From: Streptomyces sp. NRRL WC-3626
GTDB taxonomy: Bacteria > Actinomycetota > Actinomycetes > Streptomycetales > Streptomycetaceae
Assembly (NCBI RefSeq): GCF_000718785.1
Contig: NZ_JOCA01000007.1
Coordinates: forward strand, 124,001 to 188,000
Length of the DNA stretch: 64,000 bases
Reading direction: 5' to 3'
This document shows, one piece after another, positions 28,955-38,867 of this stretch. How positions within the stretch are numbered: the first letter of the stretch is position 1; every line of letters starts with the position of its first letter. A program made the translations under genes and the position numbers. The notes under the pieces were generated by a model. That model was not told where the DNA came from, searched no databases, and saw only the letters and a program-made list of their open reading frames with translations.

Positions 28955-31621
28955 ATGGCCGGTTTCCTGGGCCGCCTTCGCCCGGTGGTGACCGCGCGTC
29001 CCCTCGCCCACCAGGTGTTCGCCCTGCAAGTGGTGATCGTGCTGTTCCTCGCGCTCGCCGCGGCGACGGCCCTCGTGCTGCAGGCGCGCGCCGACACCGA
29101 GCGGGAGGCCCGCAACAGGGCGCTCGCGGTGGCGCGGACCTTCGCCCAGGCGCCGGGGATGCGGGCGGCGCTGGCGTCCGACGATCCCAGCGCGGTGCTG
29201 CAGCCTCGCGCGCAGGCCGCGCGCAAGGCCTCCGACGTGGACTTCATCGTCGTGATGACCACGGACGGCATCCGCTACACCCACCCCAATCCGGCCGAGA
29301 TCGGCCGTCACTACATCGGCGCCATCGAGCCCGCCGCGCAGGGCGGCATCGTCCGGGAGACCGTCACGGGCACACTCGGGCCGTCCACGCGTGCCGTGGT
29401 GCCGGTCACCGACCCGGACGGCACCGTGGCCGGGCTGGTCGCCGCCGGCATCACGCTCGAACGCGTGAGTGAGACCGCCAACCACCAGGTACCGCTGCTG
29501 CTCGGCGCGACGGCCGCCGCCCTCGGTCTGTCGGTGCTGGGCACGGCCCTGGTCAGCCGCCGTCTGCGGCAGCAGACCCACGGGCTGGAGCCGGCCGAGA
29601 TGACCCGGATGTATGAACATCACGACGCCGTGCTGCACGCGGTACGCGAGGGCGTGATCATCGTCGACGGTGAGGCCCGGCTGGCCCTGGCCAACGACGA
29701 GGCGCGCAGGCTGCTCGACCTCCCCGCGGACGCGGAGGGCCGTACGGCGGCCGGGGCCGGGATCGACGCGGCCCTGGCCGGGCTGCTCGCCGAGGGCCGC
29801 CCGGCCACCGACGAGGTGTACATCGCCCGGGGCCGGCTGCTGGCCGTGAGCCAGCGTCCGACCGACCGGGACGGCGGGCCCTCCGGGGCCGTCGCGACAC
29901 TGCGGGACACCACCGAACTGCAGGCCCTGGAGGGCAGGGCCGATGTGGCGCGGCAGCGGCTGCGGCTGCTCTACGACGCGGGCCTGCGCATCGGCAGCCG
30001 GCTCGACGTGGTGCACACCTCGCAGGAGCTGGCGGACTTCGCCGTGCCGCGGTTCGCCGACTTCGTCGCCGTGGAACTGGCGGAGGCCGTGCTGCGGGGC
30101 GAGGAGCCGTCGCAGCGGGACGCGGCGCTGTGCCGGGTCGCGTTCCGGGGAGTCCGGGACGACGTCCCGTTCCTGCCGGTCGGTGAGCTGATCCCGTACG
30201 GTCCCGCCACGCCGCAGGGCGCCGGTTTCCGCTCGGGCCGGCCGGTCCTGGAGGCCGACATGACGAGCTTCTCCGGGTGGCAGGAGCCGGCCCCCGAGCG
30301 GGCCCGGAAGGTCGTCGAGGCCGGTATCCACTCGATGGTCGCGGTGCCGTTGCGGGCACGCGGTGTCGTCCTGGGCGTGGTCACGTTCTGGCGTTCGCGC
30401 AAGCCGGGGCCGTTCGAGGAGGACGACGTGGCGCTGGGCGAGGAGCTGGCGGCCCGTGCGGCGGTCAGCATCGACAACGCCCGCCGCTACACCCGTGAGC
30501 ACGCCATGGCGGGCACGCTGCAGCGCAGTCTGCTGCCGCGCGCGCTGCAGGAGCAGAACGCGCTGGACGTCGCGCACCGCTATCTGCCGGCGCAGGCGGG
30601 GCGCGGCGGGGTCGGCGGCGACTGGTTCGACGTCATCCCGCTGCCGGGCGCCCGGGTGGCGCTCGTGGTCGGCGACGTGGTCGGTCACGGGCTGCACGCG
30701 GCCGCCACCATGGGCCGGCTGCGTACGGCGGTGCACAACTTCTCCACTCTGGACCTGCCTCCGGACGAGCTGTTGTGGCACATGGACGAGCTGGTCACCC
30801 GGATCGACCAGGACGAGGGCGGGGACGGTGAGGCCGCGCAGGTCACAGGGGCGACGTGTCTGTACGTCATCTACGATCCGTCGACCCGCCGGTGCACGCT
30901 GGCCCGCGCCGGGCATCTGCAGCCGGCCGTCGTCGGTCCGGACGGCCGGGCCGGGTTCGTCGACGTGCCCGCGGGTCCGCCGCTCGGGCTGGGCGGGCTG
31001 CCGTTCGAGACCGCCGAGCTGCTGCTCGCGCCCGGCAGCAGCCTGGCGCTCTACACCGACGGGCTGGTGGAGGACCGCCACCGGGACATCGACGAGGGGC
31101 TGGAGCTGCTGCGGCGGGCCCTGGAGGGCGCCGGGGACCCGGAGGAGGCCTGCGACACGGTGCTGCGCCGGCTGCTGCCGGAACGGCCCCGCGACGACGT
31201 CGCGCTGCTGATCGCCCGCACGCGCGCGCTGGACGAGGACCACACCGCCGTGTGGGACGTGCCGTCCGATCCGTCCGCGGTGGCCTCGGTGCGCTCGGCG
31301 GTCACCCGCACGATGGCCGGGTGGGGGCTGGAGGAGGAGGCGTTCGTCACGGAGCTGATCATCAGTGAGCTGGTGACGAACGCGGTCCGGCACGCCTCGC
31401 CGCCGATCCGGGTACGGCTGATCCGGGACCGCGCCCTCATCTGCGAGGTGTCCGACGGCAGCAGCACGTCCCCGCATCTGCGCCGGGCGGCGATCACGGA
31501 CGAGGGCGGCCGCGGACTGTTCCTCGTCGCCCAGTTCGCAGAACGCTGGGGCACGCGGTACACGGCGAACGGCAAGGTCATCTGGACGGAGCAGCCGTTG
31601 CCCGCCGGAGCCGGCGAGTGA
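28955..31621 (+). CDS. Membrane sensor SpoIIE-type PP2C phosphatase with ATPase domain
   Basis: 888 residues. TM1 (about 19-44) and TM2 (about 180-200) flank an extracellular Cache-like sensor as in DcuS/CitA. Then come a PAS domain (about 215-325), a GAF domain (about 330-515), a PP2C/SpoIIE phosphatase domain (about 530-745; GGDWFDVIPL and VGDVVGHG metal sites) and a C-terminal histidine-kinase-like ATPase (ELVTNAVRHA). Such proteins dephosphorylate anti-anti-sigma factors while the ATPase domain can act as an anti-sigma kinase. An anti-sigma-like ATPase gene lies convergent 33 bp beyond its stop. Confidence 0.93.
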   Translation: MAGFLGRLRPVVTARPLAHQVFALQVVIVLFLALAAATALVLQARADTEREARNRALAVARTFAQAPGMRAALASDDPSAVLQPRAQAARKASDVDFIVVMTTDGIRYTHPNPAEIGRHYIGAIEPAAQGGIVRETVTGTLGPSTRAVVPVTDPDGTVAGLVAAGITLERVSETANHQVPLLLGATAAALGLSVLGTALVSRRLRQQTHGLEPAEMTRMYEHHDAVLHAVREGVIIVDGEARLALANDEARRLLDLPADAEGRTAAGAGIDAALAGLLAEGRPATDEVYIARGRLLAVSQRPTDRDGGPSGAVATLRDTTELQALEGRADVARQRLRLLYDAGLRIGSRLDVVHTSQELADFAVPRFADFVAVELAEAVLRGEEPSQRDAALCRVAFRGVRDDVPFLPVGELIPYGPATPQGAGFRSGRPVLEADMTSFSGWQEPAPERARKVVEAGIHSMVAVPLRARGVVLGVVTFWRSRKPGPFEEDDVALGEELAARAAVSIDNARRYTREHAMAGTLQRSLLPRALQEQNALDVAHRYLPAQAGRGGVGGDWFDVIPLPGARVALVVGDVVGHGLHAAATMGRLRTAVHNFSTLDLPPDELLWHMDELVTRIDQDEGGDGEAAQVTGATCLYVIYDPSTRRCTLARAGHLQPAVVGPDGRAGFVDVPAGPPLGLGGLPFETAELLLAPGSSLALYTDGLVEDRHRDIDEGLELLRRALEGAGDPEEACDTVLRRLLPERPRDDVALLIARTRALDEDHTAVWDVPSDPSAVASVRSAVTRTMAGWGLEEEAFVTELIISELVTNAVRHASPPIRVRLIRDRALICEVSDGSSTSPHLRRAAITDEGGRGLFLVAQFAERWGTRYTANGKVIWTEQPLPAGAGE

Positions 31622-31654
31622 GCCCGCGAGGGCCTGCCGACGGCCCGGGCCCGC

Positions 31655-32098
31655 TCAGGCGAGGAGTGAGATACGGGCCGTGATGCTCTTGCCGGCCGGC
31701 TCCTGCCGTACGTCCAGGGCCTGGGCGACGGCCATCACGATCTCCAGTCCGTGCTGGCCCACCCGTCCGGGGTCCGCGTCCCGGGCCACCGGGGGCGCGG
31801 GATTGCCGTCCCGGACGATCACCTCGACGGCGTCGCCGGCGACGCGCAGGTCGAGGCCGACGGGGCCCGGCGCGTACTTGCGGGCGTTGGTGACGAGTTC
31901 GCTGACCACGAGCTGCGTGATCTCCACCGCGCGGGTCGACACCGGCAGGCCGTCCTCGGCCCGGGCTCGGGTCAGGAACGCGGCGGCGAGATGACGTGCC
32001 TGCGCTATCCACGTGCCGTCGTCGTCCAGGGCGTACGACGCCCGCAGCCGCGGTGCGCCCGGCACCGTGTCCCCCTCGTCGACTGGAACTGGTTCCAT
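31655..32098 (-). CDS. Anti-sigma-factor-like ATP-binding protein (HATPase_c_2)
   Basis: 147 residues from the ATG at 32098 (AAGG 8 nt upstream; an in-frame GTG lies at 32113). The N-box QLVVSELVTNARKYAPG and G-box GQHGLEIVMAVAQ mark the GHKL fold of RsbW/SpoIIAB relatives. It may phosphorylate an anti-anti-sigma factor or bind a sigma factor. No antagonist or sigma gene is adjacent; the convergent SpoIIE phosphatase is a natural counterpart. It is divergent from htpG. Confidence 0.9.
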   Translation of the reverse strand: MEPVPVDEGDTVPGAPRLRASYALDDDGTWIAQARHLAAAFLTRARAEDGLPVSTRAVEITQLVVSELVTNARKYAPGPVGLDLRVAGDAVEVIVRDGNPAPPVARDADPGRVGQHGLEIVMAVAQALDVRQEPAGKSITARISLLA

Positions 32099-32299
32099 CC
32101 GGCCCGCCTTCACTCACCGATCACACCGCGCGACTACCCGCATCGCTCCCCCGCACGCCACTGAAGTGTGCCAGGTGCCTGTGACATCGGTGGGCCGTGG
32201 GCGAGGGGAAGCCGAACGCGGCCCGACGGCCCCGCTTTTCACTAGAGTGATCCGGGCCAGTATCCGGCGATCCGTGAATGAGTGAGGTAATCGCGCATC

Positions 32300-34201
32300 A
32301 TGCCGACCGAAACGTTTGAGTTCCAGGTTGAGGCCCGTCAGCTGCTCCAGCTGATGATCCACTCGGTCTACTCGAACAAGGACGTCTTCCTTCGTGAACT
32401 CGTCTCCAACGCCTCCGACGCGCTCGACAAGCTGCGTCTGGCCGCGCTGCGGGACGAGGCACCGGACGCCGACGTCTCCGATCTGCACATCGAGCTCGAG
32501 ATCGACAAGGACGCCCGCACCCTGACGGTGCGGGACAACGGCGTCGGCATGTCGTACGACGAGGTCGGCCGGCTGATCGGCACGATCGCCAACTCGGGCA
32601 CCGCCGAATTCCTGCGGGAGCTGAGGGAGGCGCAGGACGGGGGCGGCGCGGAGGGGCTGATCGGCCAGTTCGGCGTCGGCTTCTACTCGGCGTTCATGGT
32701 CGCGGACGAGGTCACCCTGCTCACCCGGCGCACGGGCGAGCCGAAGGGCACCCGGTGGACGTCGCGGGGCGAGGGCACGTACACGCTGGAGGCCGTCGAC
32801 GACGCCCCGCAGGGCACCTCCGTCGTGCTGCACCTCAAGCCGGCCGACCCCGAGAACCAGCTGCACGACTACGCCTCGGTGTGGACGGTCAGGGAGATCG
32901 TCAAGCGCTACTCGGACTTCATCACCTGGCCGATCCGGCTCGTCGGCGGGAGCGGCGACGACGGGGAGGCGGCCGGGCCGGAGACCCTGAACTCCATGAA
33001 GGCGCTGTGGGCGCGTTCGCGCGAGGAGGTGTCCGAGGAGGAGTACCACGAGCTGTACAAGCACATCGGCCACGACTGGCGCGAACCGCTGGAGACGATC
33101 CAGCTGCGGGCCGAGGGCACCTTCGAGTACCAGGCCCTGCTGTTCGTCCCGTCGCACGCCCCGCACGACCTGTTCCGGCGCGAATCCGGGCACGGACTGC
33201 AGCTGTATGTGAAGCGCGTCTTCATCATGGACGACTGCGAGGCGCTGCTGCCGCCGTATCTGCGCTTCGTCAAGGGCGTGGTCGACGCCCAGGACCTCTC
33301 GCTGAACGTGTCCCGCGAGATCCTCCAGCAGGACCGGCACATCCGGATGATGCAGCGCCGGCTCACCAAAAAGGTGCTGTCGTCGGTCAAGGACATGATG
33401 ACCGACGACACGGGACGGTACGCCACGTTCTGGCGGGAGTTCGGCGCCGTGCTGAAGGAGGGGCTGGTCACCGACCCGGACAACCGTGACGCGCTCCTCG
33501 CGGTGACGTCGTTCGCGACCACGCACGGGGACGGCGGCGGCACGGCCACGCTGAGGCAGTACGTGGAGCGGATGCCGGAGGGACAGGAGGCCGTCTGGTA
33601 CATCACCGGCGAGTCCCGGGAGAGCGTCGGCGACTCGCCGCACATGGAGGCGTTCCGCGAGCGCGGCATCGAGGTGCTGCTGCTCACCGACCCCGTCGAC
33701 GAGGTGTGGGTCGACGCGGTGTCCGAGTACGAGGGCAGGCCGCTGCGGTCGATCGCCAAGGGCGAGGTCGACCTCGGCGCGCGGGAGGACGACCGCGGCG
33801 ACGAGGAGCGGGAGAAGCAGGCCGAGGAGTACGCGGGTCTGCTCGGCTGGATGGGGGAGCGGCTGGCGGAGGACGTCAAGGAGGTGCGGCTGTCGACGCG
33901 GCTGACCGTGTCCCCGGCCTGTCTCGTGGCCGACGCGAACGATCTCACCCCGGCGCTGGAGAGCATGTACCGGGCCATGGGCCAGGAGGTGCCGGCCACC
34001 CGGCGCATCCTCGAACTCAACGCGGACCACGCGCTGGTGAAGGGCCTCAACGAGGCGTACGGCGAGCGCGAGGACCGCTCGGACCTCACCGACACCGCCG
34101 AACTGCTCTACGCGCTGGCCGTGTTGGCGGAGGGCGGCCGCCCGAAGGACCCGGCGCGTTTCGTGCGGCTGATGGCGGACCGGCTGGAGCGCACCCTGTG
34201 A
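32300..34201 (+). CDS. htpG: Hsp90 chaperone HtpG
   Basis: 633 residues, full length. The GHKL ATP site shows [29 protein letters not shown] and [13 protein letters not shown]; the middle domain has the catalytic-loop Arg in [12 protein letters not shown]. The start is the ATG at 32300, with GAGG about 12 nt upstream. It is a homodimeric cytosolic chaperone. No HspR- or HrcA-type operator is evident before it. Confidence 0.97.
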
Positions 34202-34224
34202 CCCGGAGGTGCGCCGGGCCGTGA

Positions 34225-34791
34225 TCAGACACCGGCCGGCCCGGCGGTCCGCGGCCTGCGGGCCGCCTCCCGCAGGCGCCGGCCGCGGCGGGTCGGGCCC
34301 CAGGGCTTGAGGATGGAGATCACCGTCATGAAGACATAGGCGGTGAGCGAGACGATCGGCCCCATCAGGACGTCGTTCCCGTCGGGCAGGGGCTGCCCGG
34401 CGGAGACGGCGGCCGCGGCCGCGCTCACGCCGGGCCGCAGCACGAGGGCCGTCGCGGTGGCGGTGGCCAGGGTCAGCCAGAACTTGGCCCACACCCAGCG
34501 GTGCCTCGCCAGCCCCCAGGGGGTGCCGAGGGACAGCACGAGGCCGCTGCCGAGCGTGAGGAAGGCGACCGGCAGCAGGAGCCGGTCGGTGAAGAGTTTC
34601 ATGGCCCGGACGGACACCTCCACCATCGCCGCGGACCCGGTGGTGTTCGCGGTGATGCCGAGGGCGAGCAGCCCGACGGTGAGTCCGAGCCAGCCGGCGG
34701 AGGCGACGACATGGACGACGAGGTGGGCCCGGCGTGCGGGTCGGCTGAGTTTCACCCCGCCCACGGTGCCGGGCCCGGACGGTACGGACAT
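34225..34791 (-). CDS. Four-helix integral membrane protein, unknown function
   Basis: 188 residues with four hydrophobic segments (about 22-48, 70-93, 100-120, 138-160), each starting near conserved-looking His or Trp (HLVVHVVASAGWLGL, WVWAKFWLTL). The C-terminus is Arg-rich and cytoplasmic. The arrangement recalls small membrane proteins of the DUF2269 sort, but I would not assign it. It converges with htpG, 23 bp apart. Confidence 0.75.
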   Translation of the reverse strand: MSVPSGPGTVGGVKLSRPARRAHLVVHVVASAGWLGLTVGLLALGITANTTGSAAMVEVSVRAMKLFTDRLLLPVAFLTLGSGLVLSLGTPWGLARHRWVWAKFWLTLATATATALVLRPGVSAAAAAVSAGQPLPDGNDVLMGPIVSLTAYVFMTVISILKPWGPTRRGRRLREAARRPRTAGPAGV

Positions 34792-34852
34792 CTGACGGCG
34801 GGAGTATCCCGGCGTACCGACGTCGGCGTACGCGCCCTCGTGGACCGGTGGT

Positions 34853-36763
34853 TCAGCCGGTGAGGGTGAAGGTCTGGGCGGCCGAGCCGGTGCAGGGCTG
34901 CTGGGACAGGTGTGCCCCGTCGGCGGTGGAGGCGTTGTCGACGGTCAGGCACTTGCCGCTGTGCCGGGCGACGAACCGGTAGCGGCCGTCGGTGCCGGCG
35001 CTCTCGGCGCGCCACTGCTGATTGGTGCCGCCCGCATAGCTCCACAGGTGGACCTTGGTGCCGTCGGCGGTGGCGCCGGTGCCGCCGTCGACGTCCCAGA
35101 CCTTGTTGTTGTGCCGGTTGACGACCTGGTAGTGGCCGTCGGCGGTGGGCCGGAACTGCCAGGACTGGTTGGCTCCGGTGCCGCAGGCCCACTGCTGGAG
35201 CGCGGTGCCGTCGCCGGTGCCCCAGTCGGCGGCGTCGAGGCACTTGCCGCTGCCCGCGCCCGCGACCCGGTACCAGGCGGCGGGGTCGATCGGGCCGGCC
35301 GGGTCGCCGGTGCCGTTCCAGGTGAGGGTGGCCACGGCGCCGGCGGGCAGGGTGTGGGCGAGGGACCGGCCGTTGTCGGTGAGGGAGAACCGCTGTGCGC
35401 TCCCGGAGGTGTTGACGACGTAGGCGGCGCGGGAGCCGTCGGGGTTCTGGAAGACGACGTTCTGCACGCCACCGGCGCCCTGACTGGTCGAACCGAGGCG
35501 GACGGCACCGGGCTTGATGAACTTGGTGACATGGCCGAGCACGTAGAACTCGGCGTTGCGGGTGACGTCGCCCCCGGCGATCTCGACGACGCCGTTGCAG
35601 CGGTTGGTGCAGTGGCCCTGGTGGGGGCCGCCGTTCCGGTCGAGGGCGAGGTTCCAGTTGACCACGGTCTCGCCGCCGTTGCGCATGTTCTGCACGACGA
35701 GGTTCTCGGCGTGCCAGCGCAGGGTGTCGCCGAAGGTGGCGGCGGTGTCGGCACTGTCGGTGCCGGAGCACTCGGTGAAGAAGACGCGCTTGCCGGCGTC
35801 GGCGACCTGCCGCTGGGCGCCGGCCTGGCCGCCGTAGCAGTGGAAGGCGGCGCCGATGATCCGGTTGATGCCCGCGGTGCGGGAGAACACGTCCAACGGG
35901 TAGTTCGGGTGGTCCCAGTTGTGGTCGAAGGCGAGGATGTTGGTCGGCAGCCCGGCCGCGGTCAGCTTCGGGTCGAGGACCTTCAGGAAGTCCGCCTGCT
36001 GGGCGGAGGTCATCGACGTCGACGGGTAACTGGTGGCGAACTCCGGTTCGTTCTGCACGGTGAGGTCGGTGAGGGTGATGCCCTCCTGCCCGTACGCCTT
36101 GATCGTCTTGACCAGGTAGTCGGCGTACGCCCCGTACTGATCGGTTCTGAGGCTGCCGCCGTTCAGGGAGTTGCCGGTCTTCATCCAGGCGGGCGGGGAC
36201 CACGGGGAGCCCATGAAGCGGATGGCCGGGTTGACGGCGGTGGCCTGCTTGAGGACGGGGAGGATCTCGGCGCGGTCCCGGTCGATGGAGAACCGGCCGG
36301 GGGTGTCCTCGTAGGAGTGCGGGTCGTCGGTGGCGTCGAAGTCGCTGCTGCCGAGCGGCTGGCGCAGATAGTTGAGGCCGATGCCGTCGCCGGCGGTGGA
36401 GAACAGCGAGCGCATCAGCTCGGCGCGGCGGTCCTGCGGCAGGCCCTGGATGAGGTGGGCCGAGGCGCCGGTGACGGAGGCCCCGGCGCCGGTGAAGCGC
36501 TGGCCCCTGCTGCCCGCGTCGACGCGGATGTCGACGGGCTGCGGGGCCGAGGTGAACGGGACGTCGCCCTCGGCGCTGAGCTTCCTGGCGCCGTCGGGGG
36601 TGGTGACCCACACCTGGGCGACGGGGTCGGCGGCCTGCGCGGTGCCGGCGCCGGCGAGACCGATTCCGGTGGCGGCCAGGCCGAGCGCGAGGGCGAGGAC
36701 GCGGGCGCGCGGGGGACGCGGGCGGGTGCCTGATCCGGTTCTGCGGGACGGGAGGGATGACAC
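34853..36763 (-). CDS. Secreted GH30 glycosidase with C-terminal ricin (CBM13-like) domain
   Basis: 636 residues from the GTG at 36763 (GAAGGAG about 10 nt upstream). A Sec signal peptide ends near residue 45. The GH30 catalytic domain has E239 (VQNEPEF) as acid/base and E331 (FFTECSGT) as nucleophile, plus GSPWSPPAWMK, typical of the glucosylceramidase/beta-1,6-glucanase branch. A beta-trefoil with NQSW, NQQW and AQTF repeats follows. Likely substrates are fungal beta-1,6-glucan or related beta-glycans; that is inference. It is divergent from a TetR gene with an inverted repeat between. Confidence 0.92.
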   Translation of the reverse strand: MSSLPSRRTGSGTRPRPPRARVLALALGLAATGIGLAGAGTAQAADPVAQVWVTTPDGARKLSAEGDVPFTSAPQPVDIRVDAGSRGQRFTGAGASVTGASAHLIQGLPQDRRAELMRSLFSTAGDGIGLNYLRQPLGSSDFDATDDPHSYEDTPGRFSIDRDRAEILPVLKQATAVNPAIRFMGSPWSPPAWMKTGNSLNGGSLRTDQYGAYADYLVKTIKAYGQEGITLTDLTVQNEPEFATSYPSTSMTSAQQADFLKVLDPKLTAAGLPTNILAFDHNWDHPNYPLDVFSRTAGINRIIGAAFHCYGGQAGAQRQVADAGKRVFFTECSGTDSADTAATFGDTLRWHAENLVVQNMRNGGETVVNWNLALDRNGGPHQGHCTNRCNGVVEIAGGDVTRNAEFYVLGHVTKFIKPGAVRLGSTSQGAGGVQNVVFQNPDGSRAAYVVNTSGSAQRFSLTDNGRSLAHTLPAGAVATLTWNGTGDPAGPIDPAAWYRVAGAGSGKCLDAADWGTGDGTALQQWACGTGANQSWQFRPTADGHYQVVNRHNNKVWDVDGGTGATADGTKVHLWSYAGGTNQQWRAESAGTDGRYRFVARHSGKCLTVDNASTADGAHLSQQPCTGSAAQTFTLTG

Positions 36764-36878
36764 GGGTGCGGCTCTCCTTCGTCGGGTGACGCATGGGGTA
36801 CGCCGTCCGGCTTCAGAGCTGTCCTGCGCGCCGGGACGGCGGCGTTCCGTCGGAATGACGGCGCCATGAAAGCACACC

Positions 36879-36894
36879 TACTAAGTGGTTAGTA
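36879..36894. promoter_or_regulatory. TetR-type operator candidate
   Basis: TACTAA-GTGG-TTAGTA, an interrupted palindrome with 6-bp arms; a further TAAGTGG follows at once as a direct repeat. It lies in the divergent region between the GH30-ricin gene and the TetR gene, the expected place for autoregulation and control of the glycosidase. Confidence 0.6.
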
Positions 36895-36971
36895 AGTGGT
36901 TTGCATCACACGATCGTGGGGTGGGCGCAGATCGACGACCAACGGATCATCACGGCCGTAAGCTGTCGCGG

Positions 36972-37634
36972 ATGAGTGACCAGTCGGTGGGCCGGCCCGC
37001 CCGCAGGGCCGAGCCGAAGCCCCGTACACCCCGCAGTCCGGAGGCCCGGCGGCGGCAGCGGGACATCCTCGACATCGCCATGGACACGTTTGCCGCGCGC
37101 GGTTACAACAACGCCTCGCTCGCGGAGATCGCCGAGCGCGCGGGGCTGACCCAGGCCGGCGTGCTGCACTACTTCCGCTCCAAGGCGCTGCTGCTCACCA
37201 GCGTCCTCGAGCTGCGTGACCGCACCGACATCGAGCAGCTCGGGGCCGAACGCCCGCAGGGGCTCGCCTTTCTGCGGCATCTCGTCGACACCGCCCGGCG
37301 CAACGCCGAACGCGAGGGCATCGTGCGGCTGTACGCCGTCCTGTCGGCGGAGTCCGTCACCGACGACCACCCGGCACAGACCTACTTCCGGGACCGGTAC
37401 ACCGGGCTGCGCGACTTCGTCACCGACGCGCTGGTCGAGGCGTGCGGGCTGTCCGAGGCCGACCGGGGGCGGGCGCGTGACGCGGCCTGCGCGGTCATCG
37501 CCGTGATGGACGGGCTGCAGGTCCAGTGGCTGCTGGACCCCGGTTCCGTGGACATGGCCGCCTCGACGGACCTGGTGATCACCTCGCTGCTGACCACGCT
37601 GGCCCCGGACCGGTTCACCGGCCGGGACGGCTGA
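36972..37634 (+). CDS. TetR/AcrR-family regulator
   Basis: 220 residues from the ATG at 36972. The helix-turn-helix is in DIAMDTFAARGYNNASLAEIAERAGLTQAGVLHYFRSK (about residues 33-70, shown in part), followed by a helical ligand domain. It is divergent from the secreted GH30-ricin gene, and the palindrome between them suggests direct control. The reading frame is open upstream to 36885, but that longer start would lie inside the operator. Confidence 0.92.
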   Translation: MSDQSVGRPARRAEPKPRTPRSPEARRRQRDILDIAMDTFAARGYNNASLAEIAERAGLTQAGVLHYFRSKALLLTSVLELRDRTDIEQLGAERPQGLAFLRHLVDTARRNAEREGIVRLYAVLSAESVTDDHPAQTYFRDRYTGLRDFVTDALVEACGLSEADRGRARDAACAVIAVMDGLQVQWLLDPGSVDMAASTDLVITSLLTTLAPDRFTGRDG

Positions 37635-37677
37635 GTCCGATGTGCGGCCGCCTCGCGTCCGGTGGAGTCTGGGGATC

Positions 37678-38727
37678 ATGCGGCGTGAGGACGTACCGGA
37701 CGGCGGGGACGGCGAGGTGGAGGCGGTCCTCGACGAGCTGTACGCGCTGCCGCCGTCCGACTTCGTCGCCCGGCGCGAGGAACGGGCCGCCGCCGCGCGG
37801 ACGGCCCGGCGGGCCGGCGACGCCCGCCGTATCCACGCGGCCCGCCGGCCGACGCTCGCCGCGTGGGCGGCGAACCTGCTGCGGCACTCGCGGCCGGACG
37901 AGGCCGAGCAGTTCCTGGAGCTGGGGCGGGCACTGCGGGAGGCGTACGCCGGGCTGGATCCTGGCGCGCTGAAGGAACTGTCCGCGCAGCGCCGGCGCAT
38001 CGTCTCCGAACTGTCGCGCCAGGCGGCGCTGTTGGCGCGGGAGGCCGGGTATCCGCTGTCGGGCTCGGCCCAGCGGGACGTGGAGACGACGCTGCGCGCG
38101 GTGCTCGCGGACCCGGAGGCCGCCCGCCTGTGGGACACGGGCCGCACGGAGACCGCACTCACGCCGCCGACGGGCTTCGGTGCGGAGACGGCCGGTGCGA
38201 CCCCGGCACGGGGGGCGCCTCGCGCGGAGACGGGCGGCACGCGGACTCCCGCTCGCGAGGCACCCCGCGCAAGGAGGACCGGCGCGCAGGCCACGGCACG
38301 AGAGCCGGCCCACGGGGAGACCAGCGGCGCACAGGCTCCCCCTCGCAAGCCCTCTCGTACGCCGTCGGCCACCGCGCGGCGCCAGGACGAACTGGCCGAG
38401 CGGCGTGCCGAACGGCGGAAGCGGCTCGAGCGCGCCCGGGAGGCGGCCCGGACCACCGAAGCACGCGTACGGGAGCTGCGCACGGAGCAGGACGAGGCCG
38501 ACGCCTCACTGGAGCGGGCACGTGAACGCCGGCGGGAGGCCGGGGAACGGGTGTCGGCGGCGGAAGAGCGACTCCGGGAGGCCCGCACGGAGTGGGAGCG
38601 GGCCGACCGGGAGCAACGGGAGGCCGGGCAACGGCACCGAACCGCCGCGCACGCCCTCGCCCGCGCCGAGCGGGAGGCGAGAGCGGCGGCCCGTGAGGCG
38701 GAGAAGGCGGCGAAAGCCGTGCGGTGA
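37678..38727 (+). CDS. Coiled-coil hypothetical protein
   Basis: 349 residues from the ATG at 37678 (GGTGGAG about 10 nt upstream). The first 150 residues look globular and helical (LDELYALPPSDFVARREE, HAARRPTLAAWAANLLR). A low-complexity Ala/Pro/Arg/Thr linker (about 165-245) follows, then about 100 residues of charged heptad-like helix rich in Glu and Arg ending in EAEKAAKAVR. I recall similar proteins in other Streptomyces without function. It has no membrane segment. Confidence 0.8.
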   Translation: MRREDVPDGGDGEVEAVLDELYALPPSDFVARREERAAAARTARRAGDARRIHAARRPTLAAWAANLLRHSRPDEAEQFLELGRALREAYAGLDPGALKELSAQRRRIVSELSRQAALLAREAGYPLSGSAQRDVETTLRAVLADPEAARLWDTGRTETALTPPTGFGAETAGATPARGAPRAETGGTRTPAREAPRARRTGAQATAREPAHGETSGAQAPPRKPSRTPSATARRQDELAERRAERRKRLERAREAARTTEARVRELRTEQDEADASLERARERRREAGERVSAAEERLREARTEWERADREQREAGQRHRTAAHALARAEREARAAAREAEKAAKAVR

Positions 38728-38800
38728 CCCACCGGAAAAGGGCCCTGCATTGGCATAGACCTGACACCGTCGGGCTCGCTAAGCTCTGCCCACCCGGGAA

Positions 38801-38814
38801 TGAGAGCGCTCTCA
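38801..38814. promoter_or_regulatory. Perfect palindrome upstream of the serine protease gene
   Basis: TGAGAGCGCTCTCA is a 14-bp perfect palindrome with a central CG, 54 bp before the protease start. It differs from the CebR operator TGGGAGCGCTCCCA (from memory) at one symmetric pair of positions, so a LacI-family repressor is the likely binder. Confidence 0.65.
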
Positions 38815-38867
38815 GACCGCGGCAGTTCCACCCCCACCTTGCTGGAACGACGAAGGGCTCACCTTCC

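Noticed and set aside
32099..32299. Heat-shock operator (HAIR or CIRCE) before htpG
   Set aside because: No CTTGAGT...ACTCAAG or TTAGCACTC-N9-GAGTGCTAA pattern is present.
34202..34218. CCCGG...CCGGG hairpin after htpG
   Set aside because: Only a 5-bp stem in GC-rich sequence; such stems occur by chance.
38749..38764. DasR-site-like sequence (ATTGGCATAGACCTGA) before the serine protease
   Set aside because: Only about 10 of 16 positions fit the dre consensus I remember and the dyad symmetry is poor, so it is not listed as a site.
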